This document shows positions 1 to 12,770 of a stretch of 64,000 nt of DNA, in pieces (the first letter of the stretch is position 1; every line of letters begins with the position of its first letter). A model generated the notes under the pieces. It ran no database searches, had not been told where the DNA came from, and saw only the letters and a program-made list of their open reading frames with translations. The position numbers were made by a program, and so were the translations under genes. The stretch comes from Lathyrus oleraceus. Taxonomy: Eukaryota; Streptophyta; Magnoliopsida; Fabales; Fabaceae. Where the stretch lies: positions 234,004,994 through 234,068,993 of the forward strand of contig NC_066584.1 in NCBI RefSeq assembly GCF_024323335.1, given 5' to 3'.

Positions 1-360
1 TAACTAAACAAATTATAATAAGATTATATACGTTTAGAAGCAAGAGTTGGAAATTATCCATATGACGGATTGGAATAAGGAGTTATTTGCCCAACTAAAA
101 TATTCGAGAGTTGTACTAGATACAATTGGAACGAGTTCCTACCTAAATAACTTAGTTTTGTGTAATCCGCTTACATAGACTTAAAACAAAGTCAAATGTG
201 GATCTCGACCCACTAGAAAATCTTCCAACAAGATTTTTCGAATCAAATGGTGAGGGTCATTTATTTTAAGTAAAATAGTGGGAGCATATTTAATTAAAGG
301 CCTAATTAAATATGTTATTTTAATGATACTTATATTTTCATATATTTCATGTAGATTACC
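1..360 (+). other. copia-1 untranslated leader
   Basis: AT-rich sequence without an open frame, directly upstream of the gag start codon at 361. By position it is the transcribed leader between PBS and gag of copia-1. No PBS is visible, so the LTR/PBS boundary must be left of the window. Confidence 0.55.
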
Positions 361-1250
361 ATGACAACAAACGTCTCTAACAACATTTTGCGATCAATCC
401 TTGATAAGGAAAAATTGTCTGGGATAAATTTTCTGGATTGACACCGAAATTTGAGGATTGTCCTTAAGCATGATAAAAAGTTGTATGTCTTGGAGGAACT
501 TGTTCCTAAAGAGGAACCTCCTAGTTTTTCACCTAAGGAAGAAAGAGATGCTTATAAGAAGCATGTTGATGATGCCAATGAAGCTGCTTGCCTCATGCTA
601 GCTATCATGAACTCGGAGTTGCAAAAGCAACATGAAAACATGTCATTGTTCGATATGATCGGACACCTGAAGATGCTCTATCAAGAGCAGGCAAGGAATT
701 AAAGGTTTGAAGTTTAAAAGCCCCTTTTCAAGGCAATTTAGCTAAGGGAGCCCCAGTAGGTCCCCATGTGCTCAATATGATTGGGTATGTGGAGAACCTT
801 GAGAGGTTGGGTTTTCCTCTCGAAAAGGAACTTGTGACTGATTTGATTTTGCAATTGTTGCCAGAGTGATTTAGTCAATTTGTCTTAATTTTAACATGAA
901 TGATATGGACAAAACTATTCCTGAACTGCTAGGCATGTTAAGTACTGTTGAGCAGAATCTGAAGTCAAAAGGGAAGTTCATTCTGATGATCGGAAATGGA
1001 AAGAAGCAGAACAAAAGGCCCACTAAGCAGAATGGTAAAGGGAAATTCAAGGAAGTTGCCAAACCCAAACCCACTGCTCCTTCTTTGAAGCCTAGTGGAG
1101 GCATAGAAAATGATGGCACCTGCTTCCATTGCGGTAAGATCAGACACTGGAAGATAAACTGCCCAAAGTACCTAGAAGATAAGAAGAATGGAGTAGAGAC
1201 TTCAACTTCAGGTATTTTGGTTATTGAAATTAATTTATCTACTTCTACAT
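361..1250 (+). pseudogene. copia-1 gag (degenerate)
   Basis: The frame opens at ATG 361. The N-terminal part is broken by a TGA at about 439 where a tryptophan codon is expected. The frame from about 451 to 702 encodes a typical copia gag N-terminal region, followed by stop-rich sequence to about 895 and a further open stretch to 1309. That last piece holds a CCHC zinc knuckle at about 1120-1162 with spacing C-x2-C-x4-H-x4-C (CFHCG...H...C), which binds genomic RNA in this family. At least three frame breaks exclude a functional product. Confidence 0.8.
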
Positions 1251-4200
1251 CATGGGTATTAGATACTAGATGGACGATTCTCACATTTGTACCAATGTGT
1301 AGGGGCTAAAAAGAAGTAGAGATTTGGAAAAAGGTGAAGTTGGCCTACGAGTTGGCAATGGAGCAAAGGTTGTTGCTTTATCTGTAGGAACTTATGTATT
1401 GACTTTACCCAGTGGTTTAATAATTCAGTTAGAGAATTGTTATTATGTACATGCAATTAGCAAGAATATTATTTTCGTTTCTTGTTTGGATAAGTTTGGT
1501 TTTTCATTCATAATAAAGAACAATTGTTGCTCCATTTATTTGAATGATATATTCTATACTACTGCACAAATGAACAATGGACTATATGTCCTTGATCTTG
1601 AAATGCCTATTTATAACATTAATACTAAAAGGATGAAACCTAATGAGTTAAGTCCAACTTACCTTTGGCATTGTCGATTAGGCCACATAAATGAGAAACA
1701 CATTTCCAAACTCCATAAAGATGGACTATTGAACTCTTTTGATTATGAATCATATGAGACATGTAGATCTTGTTTAATTGGAAAGATGACAAAGTCTCCA
1801 TTCACATGAAAAGGTGAAAAAGCTAATGATCTTTTAGCCCTCAAACATACGGATGTATGTGGACCACTCAACATACCATCCAGAGGAGGTTTTCAGTAAT
1901 TCATCACATTTACTGATGATTTCAGTAGATATGGTTATGTGTATTTAATGAAACACAAATCAGAGTCCTTTGAAAAGTTCAAGAAATTCAAGAATGAAGT
2001 ACAAAACCAACTAGGTAAGAATATTAAAATCTTCAATCAGATCGAGGTGGTGAATATTTAAGCGTAGACTTTGATGACCATCTGAAAGAGTGTGGGATTC
2101 TATCCCAACTTACTCCTTCTGGAACATCCCAATGGAACGATGTATCTGAGAGAAGAAATCGAACCTTGTTAGACATGGTTCGATCCATGATGAGCCACGT
2201 CGATCTTCTAAACTCCTTTTAGGGATATGCATTATTGACAGTAGCTTAGACACTTAATTGTGTTCCATCCAAAAAGGTTGAGAAGACACCATATGAGATG
2301 TGGAGTGGTAAGAAACCACATATGTCTTATATGAATATTTGGGGTTACGAAGTTTATGTAAAACCACAAGTTTCAACTAAGCTTGAGCCCAAATCTGACA
2401 AATGCTTATTTGTGGGGTATCCTAAAGAAACAAGAGGGTATTACTTCTACAATCCTTTTGAGGGAAAAGTGCTTGTCGCTCGAATTGGAGGCTTCCTAGA
2501 AACGAAATTTATTTCCAAAGGAATCAGTGGGAGGAAACTAGAGCTTGAATAAATTTAAGAATCATAAAGCATTGATACACCTACGGAGGAATTAAAGCAT
2601 GAAACACAAGTAGTTGTGGAAGAGTAACCTGCTCAAGTAGAACAAGACCAACGTAGGTCAAGCAAGATACATCACCTACCTGAGAGATATGGATATCTCA
2701 TAACATACCAAGGTGATGTATTACTCATGGATTAAGATGATCCTATGACCTACCAAGAGGCCATAACTGGTCCTGAGTCTGAGAAGTAGCTAGAAGCCAT
2801 GAAATCTGAAATGGGTTCCATGTATACAAACCAGGTTTGGACCTTGGTATAGCCTCCTATAGGAGTTAACCCTAAAGGATGCAAGTGAGTCTTCAAAAAT
2901 AAGACTAACATGGATGGTAAGGTACATACCTATAAGGAAAGACTGGTTGCAAAATGATATAAACAAATTCATTGGGTTGACTATGATGAAACCTTTTCAC
3001 TAGTTGCAATGCTTAAATCTGTTCGTATTTTACTTGCTATTGTTGCATATCATGATTATGAAATATGGAAGATGGATGTTAAAACTTATTTCCTTAATGG
3101 GAATCTTCTTGAGAATGTGTACATGACATAGCCTGAAGGATTTGACATACTAGAAGAAGCCCAAAAGATATGAAAATTACAGAGATCAATCTATGGATTG
3201 AAGCAAGCTTCCAAAAGCTGGAATATTCATGTTGATGAAACAATAAAACAATATGGATTCATCAAGAATGAAGACGAGCCTTGTGTCTACAAGAAGGTTA
3301 GTGAGAGCATGATCGTCTTCCTGGTATTACATGTAGATGACATATTACTCATTGGAAACGATGTCCCTACCCTGCAACAAGTAAAGACTTGGTTGGGGAA
3401 ATGCTTTTCTATTAAGGACCTAGGTTAAGCATCCTATATATTAGGAATCTGGATCTATAGAGATAGATCACAAAAACTTCTTGGCCTAAGCCAGAGTACA
3501 TACATAAATAAAGTACTAAGACGCTTTAATATGCATGATTCTAAGAAAGGATTCCTACATATGCAACATGGTTGTGTCTATCGAAAACATAATCCCCTTC
3601 AACTAAGGAAGAAAGGGATCGCATGAATAAGATCCCATATGCATATACAATAGGATCTATCATGTATGCCATGTTATGTACTCGACTAGATGTCTCGTAT
3701 GATTTAAGTGCAACGAGTAGGTACCAATCGGATCCCGGTGATGCTCATTGGGTAGCTGTCAAGAATATCCTTAAGTATTTGAGAAGGACTAAGGACTCAT
3801 TCTTTATATATGGAGGTCAGGAAGATCTTGCTGTAATTGGATACACCGATGCTAGCTTCCAGACAGAGAAGGATGACTTTATATCGCAATCTGGTTATGT
3901 GTTATTCTTAAGCGGTGGCGCTATGAGCTGGAAAAGTTCAAAGCAAGATACAGTTGCTAATTCTACAACCGAGGCTAAGCATATTGTTGCCTCAAGTGCA
4001 ACAAAGGAATCTGTTTGGATCAAAAATTTCATTAGTGAACTTGGCATAGTTCCTAGCATTGTTAATCCCATTGATCTCTATTCTGATAACAATTGTGCTA
4101 TCGCACAAGCTAAGAAGCCTAGATCTCACCAACGATCCAAACACATACTTAGGTGTTATCACCTCATTCGAGAGATAATAGATAGAGGAAATTAGAAAAT

Positions 4201-4318
4201 ATGCACAGTACCTGCATTTGGCAATATTGCTGACCCATTGACAAAGCCTCTTACGCAACAGAAGCATGATGGCCACACTAGAGCTATGGATATTAGGGGT
4301 ATGCCTGATTGGCTCTAG
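1251..4318 (+). pseudogene. copia-1 pol: protease, integrase, RT, RNase H (degenerate)
   Basis: Domains in order: protease remnant (about 1251-1500, the expected DTG/DSG replaced by DTR); GAG-pre-integrase with WHCRLGH at about 1669 and CRSCLIGK at about 1767; integrase core with HTDVCGPL and FTDDFSRYGY (about 1850-2250); RT with the YGLKQA motif at about 3190 and the catalytic LHVDDILL at about 3329; RNase H with YTDASF at about 3842 and the KHI motif at about 4140. The polyprotein frame closes at TAG 4316-4318, just before the PPT. Numerous stops fall where tryptophan or glutamine codons are expected, as left by C-to-T decay of methylated DNA. Integrase before RT separates it from the gypsy elements here. 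Confidence 0.85.
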
Positions 4319-4319
4319 T

Positions 4320-4332
4320 GCTAGTGGGAGAT
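4320..4332 (+). promoter_or_regulatory. copia-1 polypurine tract (PPT)
   Basis: The purine-rich stretch around AGTGGGAGAT directly precedes the LTR-like start TGTTG. This is the expected plus-strand primer site between pol and the 3' LTR in copia elements. Confidence 0.6.
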
Positions 4333-5215
4333 TGTTGTTGTAAGCCCTAGATGCCAATACTTTTGGTACTTGTATAGAATTATTTATTAATAATAAAATG
4401 GCTTTTCCTTTATTATGTTTGTTTAATAAAGTCCCTATAATAGCTAGTCCATTTAATGTATCAAGTGTGACTTAATCATGAGATCCCATTAAACATAAGG
4501 ACACTATTCTTAAAGTATCCATAGTCGAGCTTTGTCGTGAAGTGGGATAACATTAAAGCATTAAGATTATTATGTATATAGACTGATGATCACATCTCAT
4601 GGATCATGGATAAGGAGTTACCAAGTCTTAAACATATGTATGAATATTATAAGTAATATTTATACCAGATTGACCCGCTATAAGAATACTACATAGAATG
4701 TTATGCAAAGCGTCATAAGTTATTCTCATGGTGATAGTGGTGTATACCACCGTTCGACCTGAAACCACTATGGACCCTAGATGTAGAGTCGAGTGTTTTA
4801 CTGCTGATCAAACATTGTTTGTAACTAGATGACCATAAAAATAGTTGACGGGTACTCCATGAAGCATGCCGAGGGACATGAGTGACCTAGATGGAATTTG
4901 CCCATCCTGCGTAACAGGATAAATGTATAAGAGTCCAATATTGAACTGGATAAGGATGACACGGTCTATGCCTTGTGTTCAATATAGACATAAGGGCAAA
5001 AAGGGTAATTATACACACAAATATTATCATAAAAAGGGATTTGTCAGATCACATGATATTTTCGTGTCTTGGGTAGCAATGATGTGTTGCTAGATATAGT
5101 TCACTATTTATTATGTTAACTATGTGATTTAATATAATTGCCAATATCGCAAAAACTTGTAGGGTCACACACAAAAGAACAGATTGATGAGAGATAGAGT
5201 AAATAAGGAACACCG

Positions 5216-5363
5216 TAAGGTACGGTGCACTTAAGTGAATTGTAGAATATCGTAAGGTACAAGGAACTTAAGTAGAATACGAAATATGGTAAGGTACCAT
5301 ACGCTTAAGTGATTTTTAGTATATCATAAGATATGGGCCACATACACTTAAGTGGGCTTTTTA
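5216..5363 (+). repeat. Four 37-bp phased tandem repeats in the copia-1 LTR
   Basis: Units start at 5216, 5253, 5290 and 5327, exactly 37 bp apart. Each opens with TAAG(G/A)TA and carries CTTAAGT about 15-25 bases later; between these the sequence varies. Internal repeats in copia LTRs often act as promoter or enhancer elements, but no function is shown here. Confidence 0.75.
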
Positions 5364-5433
5364 GCTTGTAGCCCACACAAGTGGTTCTAAAAATGTAACC
5401 CTTGTGCAAAAGAATTTCATTAGATGAAATTTC

Positions 5434-5436
<3 letters not shown>

Positions 5437-5470
<34 letters not shown>

Positions 5471-5486
5471 TCTCTCTCTCTCTCTC
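5437..5486 (+). repeat. (CT)n microsatellite in the copia-1 LTR
   Basis: About 50 bases of TC/CT dinucleotides with one CCC interruption near 5466. It lies in the 3' part of the LTR, where pyrimidine-rich leaders are common in plant copia elements. Confidence 0.95.
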
Positions 5487-5708
5487 ATTCAAAGCCTTCA
5501 TTCGTAGCAACTAGCACTGAGACTGAAGGAATCTGTTCGTGTGGACTGAGTAGAGGCGTTGTCACCATTCAACGCTCGTGATCACTCCTTAAATATGCAT
5601 CGAAGGTTTCAATCGCCACAAGAGGTAACGATTTCTATCACTGATCATGCCCATTCGTAAGGATCTCTAAAAAAATTCCGATGCATTTTGGATCGCAATT
5701 TTCCTTCA

Positions 5709-6649
5709 CCATAAATGCCACATTGCGACTTCGAGTAAGCTTCTTCTCTATAGGATCATACAACCTGTAACCAAACTCATCTTGCCCATACCAGATGAAG
5801 ATACATCATTTTGACTTTGCATTCCACTTAGATCTTTCATTCTTTGGAATATGCATAAAAACCTTAAAACCAAAGACTCTCAAATTATCATAATTGACAT
5901 TTTTTCCAAACCAAATTTTGTCTGGAACTTCACTGTTCAAAGCAACAGTAAGAGTGAGATTAAGAACAAGCACTAACGTGTAAAGAGCTTTGCCCCAATA
6001 ATGATTAGGCAAATTAGAATCATAGAGAATACACCTTACTCTCTCAATTAGTGTTTGATTCATCCTCTCTTCTAAACCATTCAATTGAGGAGTTTTAGGA
6101 GGAGTCTTTTCAAGTGCAATACCATGTTGCTTGAAATAGGAATCAAATGGTCCACAATACACTCCACCATTGTCTGAATAAACACATTTAAGCTTCTCGC
6201 ATGTCTGCCTCCCAACCAAAACATATAATTCTTTGAACATTTCCAACACTTGGTCTTTTGTCTTCAAGGCATAAACCCATTGTTTCCTGGAGAAATCGTC
6301 AATAAACGTAACAAAATAAAGTGCACCACTAAATGATTTTACCTTTAATGGATTACAAACATCAGAATGTATCAATTTAAAACAATTTTTACTTCCTTGA
6401 GGGAGGATGTCTCTTGAAATATACTTTATTTGGTTTACCAGGCATGCAATAAGAACGCTTCTCCAAATATACACTTTTTAAACCAAGAAGAATATCCTTT
6501 TTGGCCACAACATTCAACCCCTTTTCGCTAATATGACTAAGTCTTCGGTGCCACAAAGATGCTTCCACGTCGATAGCATTCACATTATCCCTAGCAACCA
6601 AAGTTTTTGTCCAATACAATTTAGAAAACTATTCCCCTCTAGACATAAC
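5709..6649 (-). pseudogene. copia-2 integrase, left fragment (minus strand, degenerate)
   Basis: Read on the minus strand from 6649 downwards: the end of the protease spacer, a GAG-pre-integrase (SLWHRRLSHISEKGL near 6540), a CMPGKPNK-like zinc segment, and an integrase core with HSDVCNPL, FIDDFSRKQWVYALK, YSDNGGVYCGPF and GLEERMN (the D, D and E of the catalytic triad). It then runs into the C-terminal region (DKIWFGKNV, GFKVF). The frame shifts near 6400-6470. At 5709 it is cut by the copia-1 LTR; at 6649 it is cut by Ogre-1. The missing upstream part continues at 33096-34282, so the two pieces were one element. Confidence 0.88.
6645..6649 (+). other. Target-site duplication of Ogre-1, left copy
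   Basis: ATAAC at 6645-6649 faces ACAAC at 33096-33100 on the other side of Ogre-1: a 5-bp duplication with one mismatch, as expected for Ty3/gypsy integration. Coding sequence of copia-2 continues across this point once the insert is disregarded. Confidence 0.7.
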
Positions 6650-8165
6650 TCTAAGACCCCAAATTTGACCCTAAGATCCCTCATGTTATCTCATCATATG
6701 CATTAACATTGGGATCATACCTTGGCATCCTCCTTACCCCTCATTCATTGGGTTTGCATTGGGAGAGATCACCAAGCACCATGTGATTGTATCATACTTT
6801 GTATTTTATCATTTACTAACTAAAATACCAAAAATATGTCTTTGCATTTGTCTAACTCTTTGTAGGTAGGGCACATGATCACCTTGGATCTATCAAGTTC
6901 ACATCTTGGGTTTAAGACCCTCATTGCTAAGAGCTCAACCAAGAAATGAGCCACAATAGCTCTAGGCATCATATATGAGTCCCTATGATCTTCACATGTT
7001 ATTTTGATCAAGAATTCTTCAAGAGTTTGGAATTGGTTTGGCTTGGAAACCCTAATTCATCTGGGTATCTTGTGTAACTTCTTCACCAAGCTTCTTTACC
7101 AATTAATAAAATATTTCAAGGGGAACTTACAATTTCATCATCTTATGCATATATGATCTCCCATGAGTCCCAAAAGTTAATATAATTTCAAGCTAGCAAG
7201 TTGGTTGATGGTGGTTGACCAGAGGAATTCATCTAATCAATATTGGGATCTCTTAGACCCCATCTCCTACAACTTTTATCATATGAAAATGATTCCAAGA
7301 TCACAGTTACTCTAAATGACATTACAAATAACTTTAATGTTTAGGTATGGATCTAGTTTTTCTTGGAAAGTCATTTTTTATGGTGAAAGATTATAGGTCA
7401 TTTTATCTAAACCCTAATTTGGAGGTCAACTTCCCAAGGCCACAACTAGCTCAATTTTTATGAGATGAAATATTTCCAAGTTGCAAAATCAAATTAAAGG
7501 TGTCTACTTCAACTTTGATGTTTGGAGGAAGATCTAATTCAACTTTTATGAGCATGTGATATGAGGATACATTGTAGGTCATTTTGGACCAATCCATTGA
7601 ACAAGTGGTTTTCCTCAACTTCAAAAATGCATAACCCATTCATCCTAAACCCAAATTATGTCAAATTTGTGACCATTTTTAAGGTATTTGAAATAGCTAA
7701 AACTTTGATGAAGACACATTTCTCATTTGAAACTCACATAAAAAGTTAGCCAAGGTGGAATAAGTGAACATATGGCTTGACACTTAGAAACAATTTTGAC
7801 ATGTTAAAATTTCCAAAATTCCATATCAAAATTCATCATAATACAAGCTTCAAATGGAAAGGTGTTCAACATAAGAGTTGTTCCTCTTGATCTAACTTTT
7901 TCGAAAAGTCTTATTTCATCCATTTTGGATAAGGTTTGAGTGGTCTGTGCATGGCTTGAACATGGCACCATCATTTGGCAAGGATCAAACTTCAAACAAC
8001 TATACACATTTGCCTTGCATCTCAAGTTGCATTCAGACTCAATTACATGTGATTATGGACCTAAGTGAGTGACTTCATGGGCCTGTACACGCCCATGCAA
8101 GCATGCATCACTCAATTTCCAAATTTGGAAGCAACTTTGAAGATGCAAATATCACTTGCTACAAC

Positions 8166-8173
8166 TATAAATA
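8166..8173 (+). promoter_or_regulatory. TATA box of Ogre-1 5' LTR
   Basis: TATAAATA, followed by AGAGGTCC. The 3' LTR has the same motif at 29893-29900 and the related solo LTR has it at 9755-9762, each about 1.5 kb into the LTR. Transcription would start roughly 30 bp downstream. Confidence 0.7.
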
Positions 8174-9754
8174 GAGGTCCCTTGCATCAGAATTAAGGAC
8201 CTTTGCGCGCCAGCTTTGCTCCAAGACACAAAACCCTCTGTAAGACCCTAATTTTGTCCCTAAGATCCCTCATGGCATCATAACATTGCATTTGCATTGC
8301 CTCAAGGATCATTAGCATCTTGGTTCCCTTTGCCTTTGGGTGGGACCTCTTGTGAGTAGTTTGAGATCACCAAGCATGCTTGAATTGTATATCATTGCTT
8401 TTCTCATTTTGTTTACTAACCAAAAGCACAAAAATATGTCACTAACATCTTTTGTTTGTAGCTTGAGCAATTAAAAGGGCCAAAGCTTCTAGGAGATCAT
8501 TGGTACAAAGACATGGTCAAGAAGAGATGAAAGCAAGCATGGTAATGGTTCCCAAAGCTCTCATCCATCAAATATGCCTCTCTAGTATCTCAACTCATCA
8601 TTTTGATCAAAGCAAGTTAAAGGGTTTGAGGTCTTGTTCTTCAAGGAAACCCTAATTCATTTGTGCACCACAATGCCTTGCTCCTGAAGCAACCTCAACC
8701 CATGATCAAATAAAATCAAGGGAAGTTCTTTAATTCATCATTTCATGCATATTTGAACTTATTTGAGTCTCCTCAATCATCAATTCATCAAGATATGAGG
8801 CATGGACTTGAGAAGTTGATCAGTCAATTCATCAGACTATTTTGAAATGCACTGAGACCTAACGTTTTATGTGTTGGTCAAATGGAGATGGTTCCAAAAG
8901 TAAAAATGTTCTTAAGGACAATATGAACCACTTTCATGTTCATCAAAAATTGATTTGAAGCTTGGAAGACCATCTGTCATTCCAATACATTATGGGTCAT
9001 TTTGACTGAAACCCTAATTGTGGGTCAACTTCCCAAGGACACAACTCATTCATTTTTTATGATTTTGAGGTGGGATCAAATGAATTAGAAAGCTTAGGAT
9101 GTCTAATTCAAATTATATGTTGAACACAATTTCAAAATCTCAAAGTAAATACATGTGATAATGCAAGACATTATAGGTCCTTTTTGACCAAATGCATTGA
9201 AAGTCAAAAAAGTCCAACTTCAAGTGCCCATAACTCTTTCATCAAAAATCCAAATGATGCAAAATTTAAGTCCATTTTGATTGTCTTGAAAATATGTACA
9301 ACTTTGGTGTTGGAGGTGTTTCCATTTGAGGCTTTCATCTTCAAAACAGAGGGGCTTGAAAATTGGCCAATTTTAGAAACCTTGCCTTGACATGTCATGC
9401 ACCTTGCACTTTAAACTCAAATTTCATAAATTTCCACACTTCAAATGGATTTTTGCCCAACATAACAATTGTTCCTTACATCAAGACCTTTCCAACCATT
9501 AATCACATGATCATGTTTGGTTTTTTTCATTGGGACTTTCGAAGAGATGAATGTTTAGGTACAAATGAGGAATTCACTTAAAATCTTGGTACATAAGCAA
9601 TTGCCTTGCAAGTCACATGTCCAATTTAATTTGGCTAATGCTCAGAATTCATTTGGCATTGTTTCTGGGCTTTGTGCATGATCATGCAAGCCCATGCAAT
9701 GAAGCTCCACATGCCATGCACACGGATTGATCACATTCTCCTTGCCCATTCCTC

Positions 9755-9762
9755 TATAAATA
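9755..9762 (+). promoter_or_regulatory. TATA box of the solo LTR
   Basis: TATAAATA followed by GAGACCTC, at the position in this LTR equivalent to the Ogre-1 TATA box (about 1.5 kb from the LTR start). Confidence 0.65.
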
Positions 9763-12721
9763 GAGACCTCATTCCATTCATTTGGGACACCTGATTCAAC
9801 CTGAAATGCTGCAGAATTCTTTCCATAGCCATCACTAAAGAAGAAATTTCATTTTCTCTCAAAATTTTCAGATCTAAAATTCAACTTCATCTGGTTGAAT
9901 TCTTAGATCTAATGCTTCTAAACCTTCACCATTCATCTCATTGAACTTCTGTTTTGGTAAAGCAAGCAAAGAATCAAGTCCAATTCTCCAGAAATCAAGC
10001 TTACTCTTCAACTGGTATTCTCTTCGAATCTCTCATTTCTGTGATCTATTTGCTTGGCCAAAATGTTTTCTGAAGTCCTCACTTGAGAGGCAAGCTAGTG
10101 GTAGCTTCAATTTTGCTTTTCCTTGATCTTCATTTTGCATACCTGAATCTTCCACCTCAGATTTCTCCATTTATAGGAATCTTGAGTGTGATTCAAGGTT
10201 ACAGGGGTGATGTACATCACCCCAGCTTCATTTTGGTATAAGGATCGTGCATTTTCATTAAGGTTTAAAAACCTGCAAAATCGATCGGAATCTGGAGGCT
10301 CACCGGAGAAGAAGGTGGCTCCAGTGGCTGCCTGTTGCCAGTTTGAATGCTGGCCATTGGATGTGTTTCCCAGATCGAATCCTGACCCTTGCTTATTATG
10401 ATTTTTCTTTGGTTTCCGTGTGATTGCATTGACCGTGGATTGCCATGTGCGTGCGCCTCTGGATCCTTGGATCTGCCAACTCAATTAATGAGCTCAGATC
10501 TAAGGGCGCTCGTTTTTTCCAATTTCTAATTTCCGTTTTTATTTTCTTAAATTCCATTTTATTTCAAAAATCAATATCTCTTTCATTTTTAATCCAAAAA
10601 TTATGGGACCAATTGCATTAATCTCCAAATAATTTATAGTTTCTATTTCTGATTTTTAATATTTTTTTATTTTGTCATTTGATATTTTTTGTGAATTTTC
10701 TCTTTTCTGGTTTTTTTTAATTCATTTTAAATAGTTTCTGATATTCAAAAAATGCAAAAAATATTTTCCTAACCTATTTGAATGATGATGGATCTATGAA
10801 AAATATTCTCATCAATTTTTGAATTGATTTGAGATTTATTTGAGATTTTAGTTCAATTAGGTTATTTTTATTCATTTTTAATTGATTAAAAATAGTTTCT
10901 GACTTTTAAAAATGCTGAAATTTTTTATCAAACTTTGTTTGACCTTGTTGAGCTTAGGATAAATTACTTGGACCTTTCAAGGTTGATTTGAAGTAATTTT
11001 GAAGTTTGACCTTTTCTTTTATTTTTAATTCAAGTATATTTTAAATATTAAAAAATGCCAAAAATATTTTGTTCATTTCTTAACTTCCAATCTTCATCTC
11101 ACTTCTGTTTTTGATTGTTTGACCTTGACCTTCAATGTTATTGGTCAACATATGAGGATTGGTACATTGTATTTCATTTAATGCTCTTTAATTTTGCAAT
11201 TTCCATTTCTCTTATCCATTTCCTTCTTCTTCTCCTTCTCATTTTCTTTTTGATCAATGAGTTGAAGGTTGATAAGTTAGCATTGATTAGGGGGATTTAA
11301 TCTTCCTTGATTCAAATCTAATTCACCTTGATCAATTGATCAAGTGAATGACTTTGCATTAAGGATAGGTTGTCTTCTAAATCATGCAAAAGGCTTAAAC
11401 CAACACAAGATCAATTCTCATTTTCTTTTTGGCATGGCAAGTTGTTGGAACTTGGTTCTCTATTCAAGACTTCTAACTTGTGTTATTTCCTACATTATTA
11501 TTGACCGGCTCAGATAGTTGTGACTTCTACATAAGTCCAATTACGATTGCTTAACATAGCGCTAAATTTGCCTTATGGCACACTAACGACTAACACTAAC
11601 TATTAACAATTAACATTTACTTTATGCAATTTACTTTTATGCAATTTACTATTCTTGCACATATTATCCATTTGCTTTTCTCTTTGCTCACTTGAGCACA
11701 TGTTTATGTTAATGCCATTTGCCTTTTGCTCACTTGAGCACATAATTGTGTATATATTATTGTGCTTGTGTTTTTGTTTTGATTGTTATGGACCAAATGC
11801 AAAGAAATGGACTTAGTTTCTAGGACTTTCCCTATGCAAATAAATGGAGAATTGGACTTAGTTCCTAGGACCTTCTTTATGCAAAATTGGAGTAAAAGGA
11901 TCTTAATGATGAAGATAGATTAGAAGGACCAAATCTCTAAACCCACTCTTGTCCATTCTTGTTTTACTTCATGGAACCTTTGATGTGTGTGTTTTTGTGC
12001 TAGGAGTTTCCATTTGAGCTTAATTGGAGGACCATTGCCATGTTCATCCAAGTGGAAGATACAAGATACATTGAGGATCTTTTAAGAGACTTATTTGATT
12101 GCTTATGCTTTGTGGATTGCTTATTCCAAAGGATGGGAGCTACTTGGATCATCAATATGATCTCAAGAGAGGGACTCCATTATGGTTTTGATTCTCCATC
12201 CCTTCTCTTTTTTTGTTTTACTTAGGACTTAGCCCTTCTTCTTCTTCTCTCCACTCTAACCCAAGCCAAAAACTTTTGCGCAAACATCTAACATTTGTTT
12301 TCAACATTAGAAACCTAAGCCTTATGCTTGTGATTTTCAAACTTTCTTTTCTTAATACTTATTTTGAATTGAATCTCTAAATCAACTTTGACCATATTTT
12401 GCATATACTTTTCATTGGTAAATATAACCCATTCAAATGTCTTTTTGTGGTTTCAATGGCCACTTTCTTAATCAAAATTTTCCATGACCTTTAGCTATTA
12501 GGTTTGAGTTATCCTTGTGGTAGATATAATACTCACCTATATCCTTAGTGATGGACAATGAGTCTTCCATGCTTATTATAGGGTTAACCCCTCACTAGCA
12601 TGTTGAAGCTATCCTCACATGGTGGATTTGTGGTTTGGTTGAGTTTTCTCCCTTTGATAACAAAAGACCTTAAGGCTTTTGGACCAATCAATTCACCAAC
12701 TCATTTTGAGATTTTTATCCC

Positions 12722-12770
12722 GAACTACGAGGTTTTGATCCTAATCTTTTTATAAGATGGTACGTAGGCA
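12722..12770 (+). other. Conserved LTR hairpin module (solo LTR)
   Basis: GAACTACG...GATCC then ATCTT...AAGAT and GGTACGTAGGC. The outer arms CTACG and CGTAG are complementary, as are the inner ATCTT and AAGAT. It lies about 353 bp before the LTR end, like the equivalents in Ogre-1 (15787-15832 and 32701-32745). Confidence 0.55.

Larger units (their letters stand above)
1..5708 (+). mobile_element. copia-1: degenerate Ty1/copia LTR retrotransposon, 5' LTR outside the window
   Basis: Leader, gag, protease, integrase, RT and RNase H remnants follow in the Ty1/copia order (integrase before RT) on the plus strand, ending in a purine-rich tract and an LTR starting TGTTG. The 5' LTR and PBS lie left of the window. 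The element sits inside a minus-strand copia element (copia-2), whose coding sequence resumes at about 5709, so copia-1 is a later insertion. Many in-frame stops and frameshifts make it non-autonomous. The copia lineage was not determined. Confidence 0.85.
4333..5708 (+). repeat. copia-1 3' LTR
   Basis: The LTR begins TGTTGTTGTAAG after the PPT. The end is placed at the CA of 5707-5708, because minus-strand integrase sequence of copia-2 starts right after it. The LTR contains four 37-bp phased repeats (5216 on) and a (CT)n tract. Length about 1.38 kb. The 5' LTR needed to confirm ends and target duplication is outside the window, so the right boundary is accurate only to a few bases. Confidence 0.65.

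Noticed and set aside
10107..10484. 125-codon minus-strand open frame in the solo LTR
   Set aside because: No counterpart in the related Ogre-1 LTR, no domain, antisense to the LTR.
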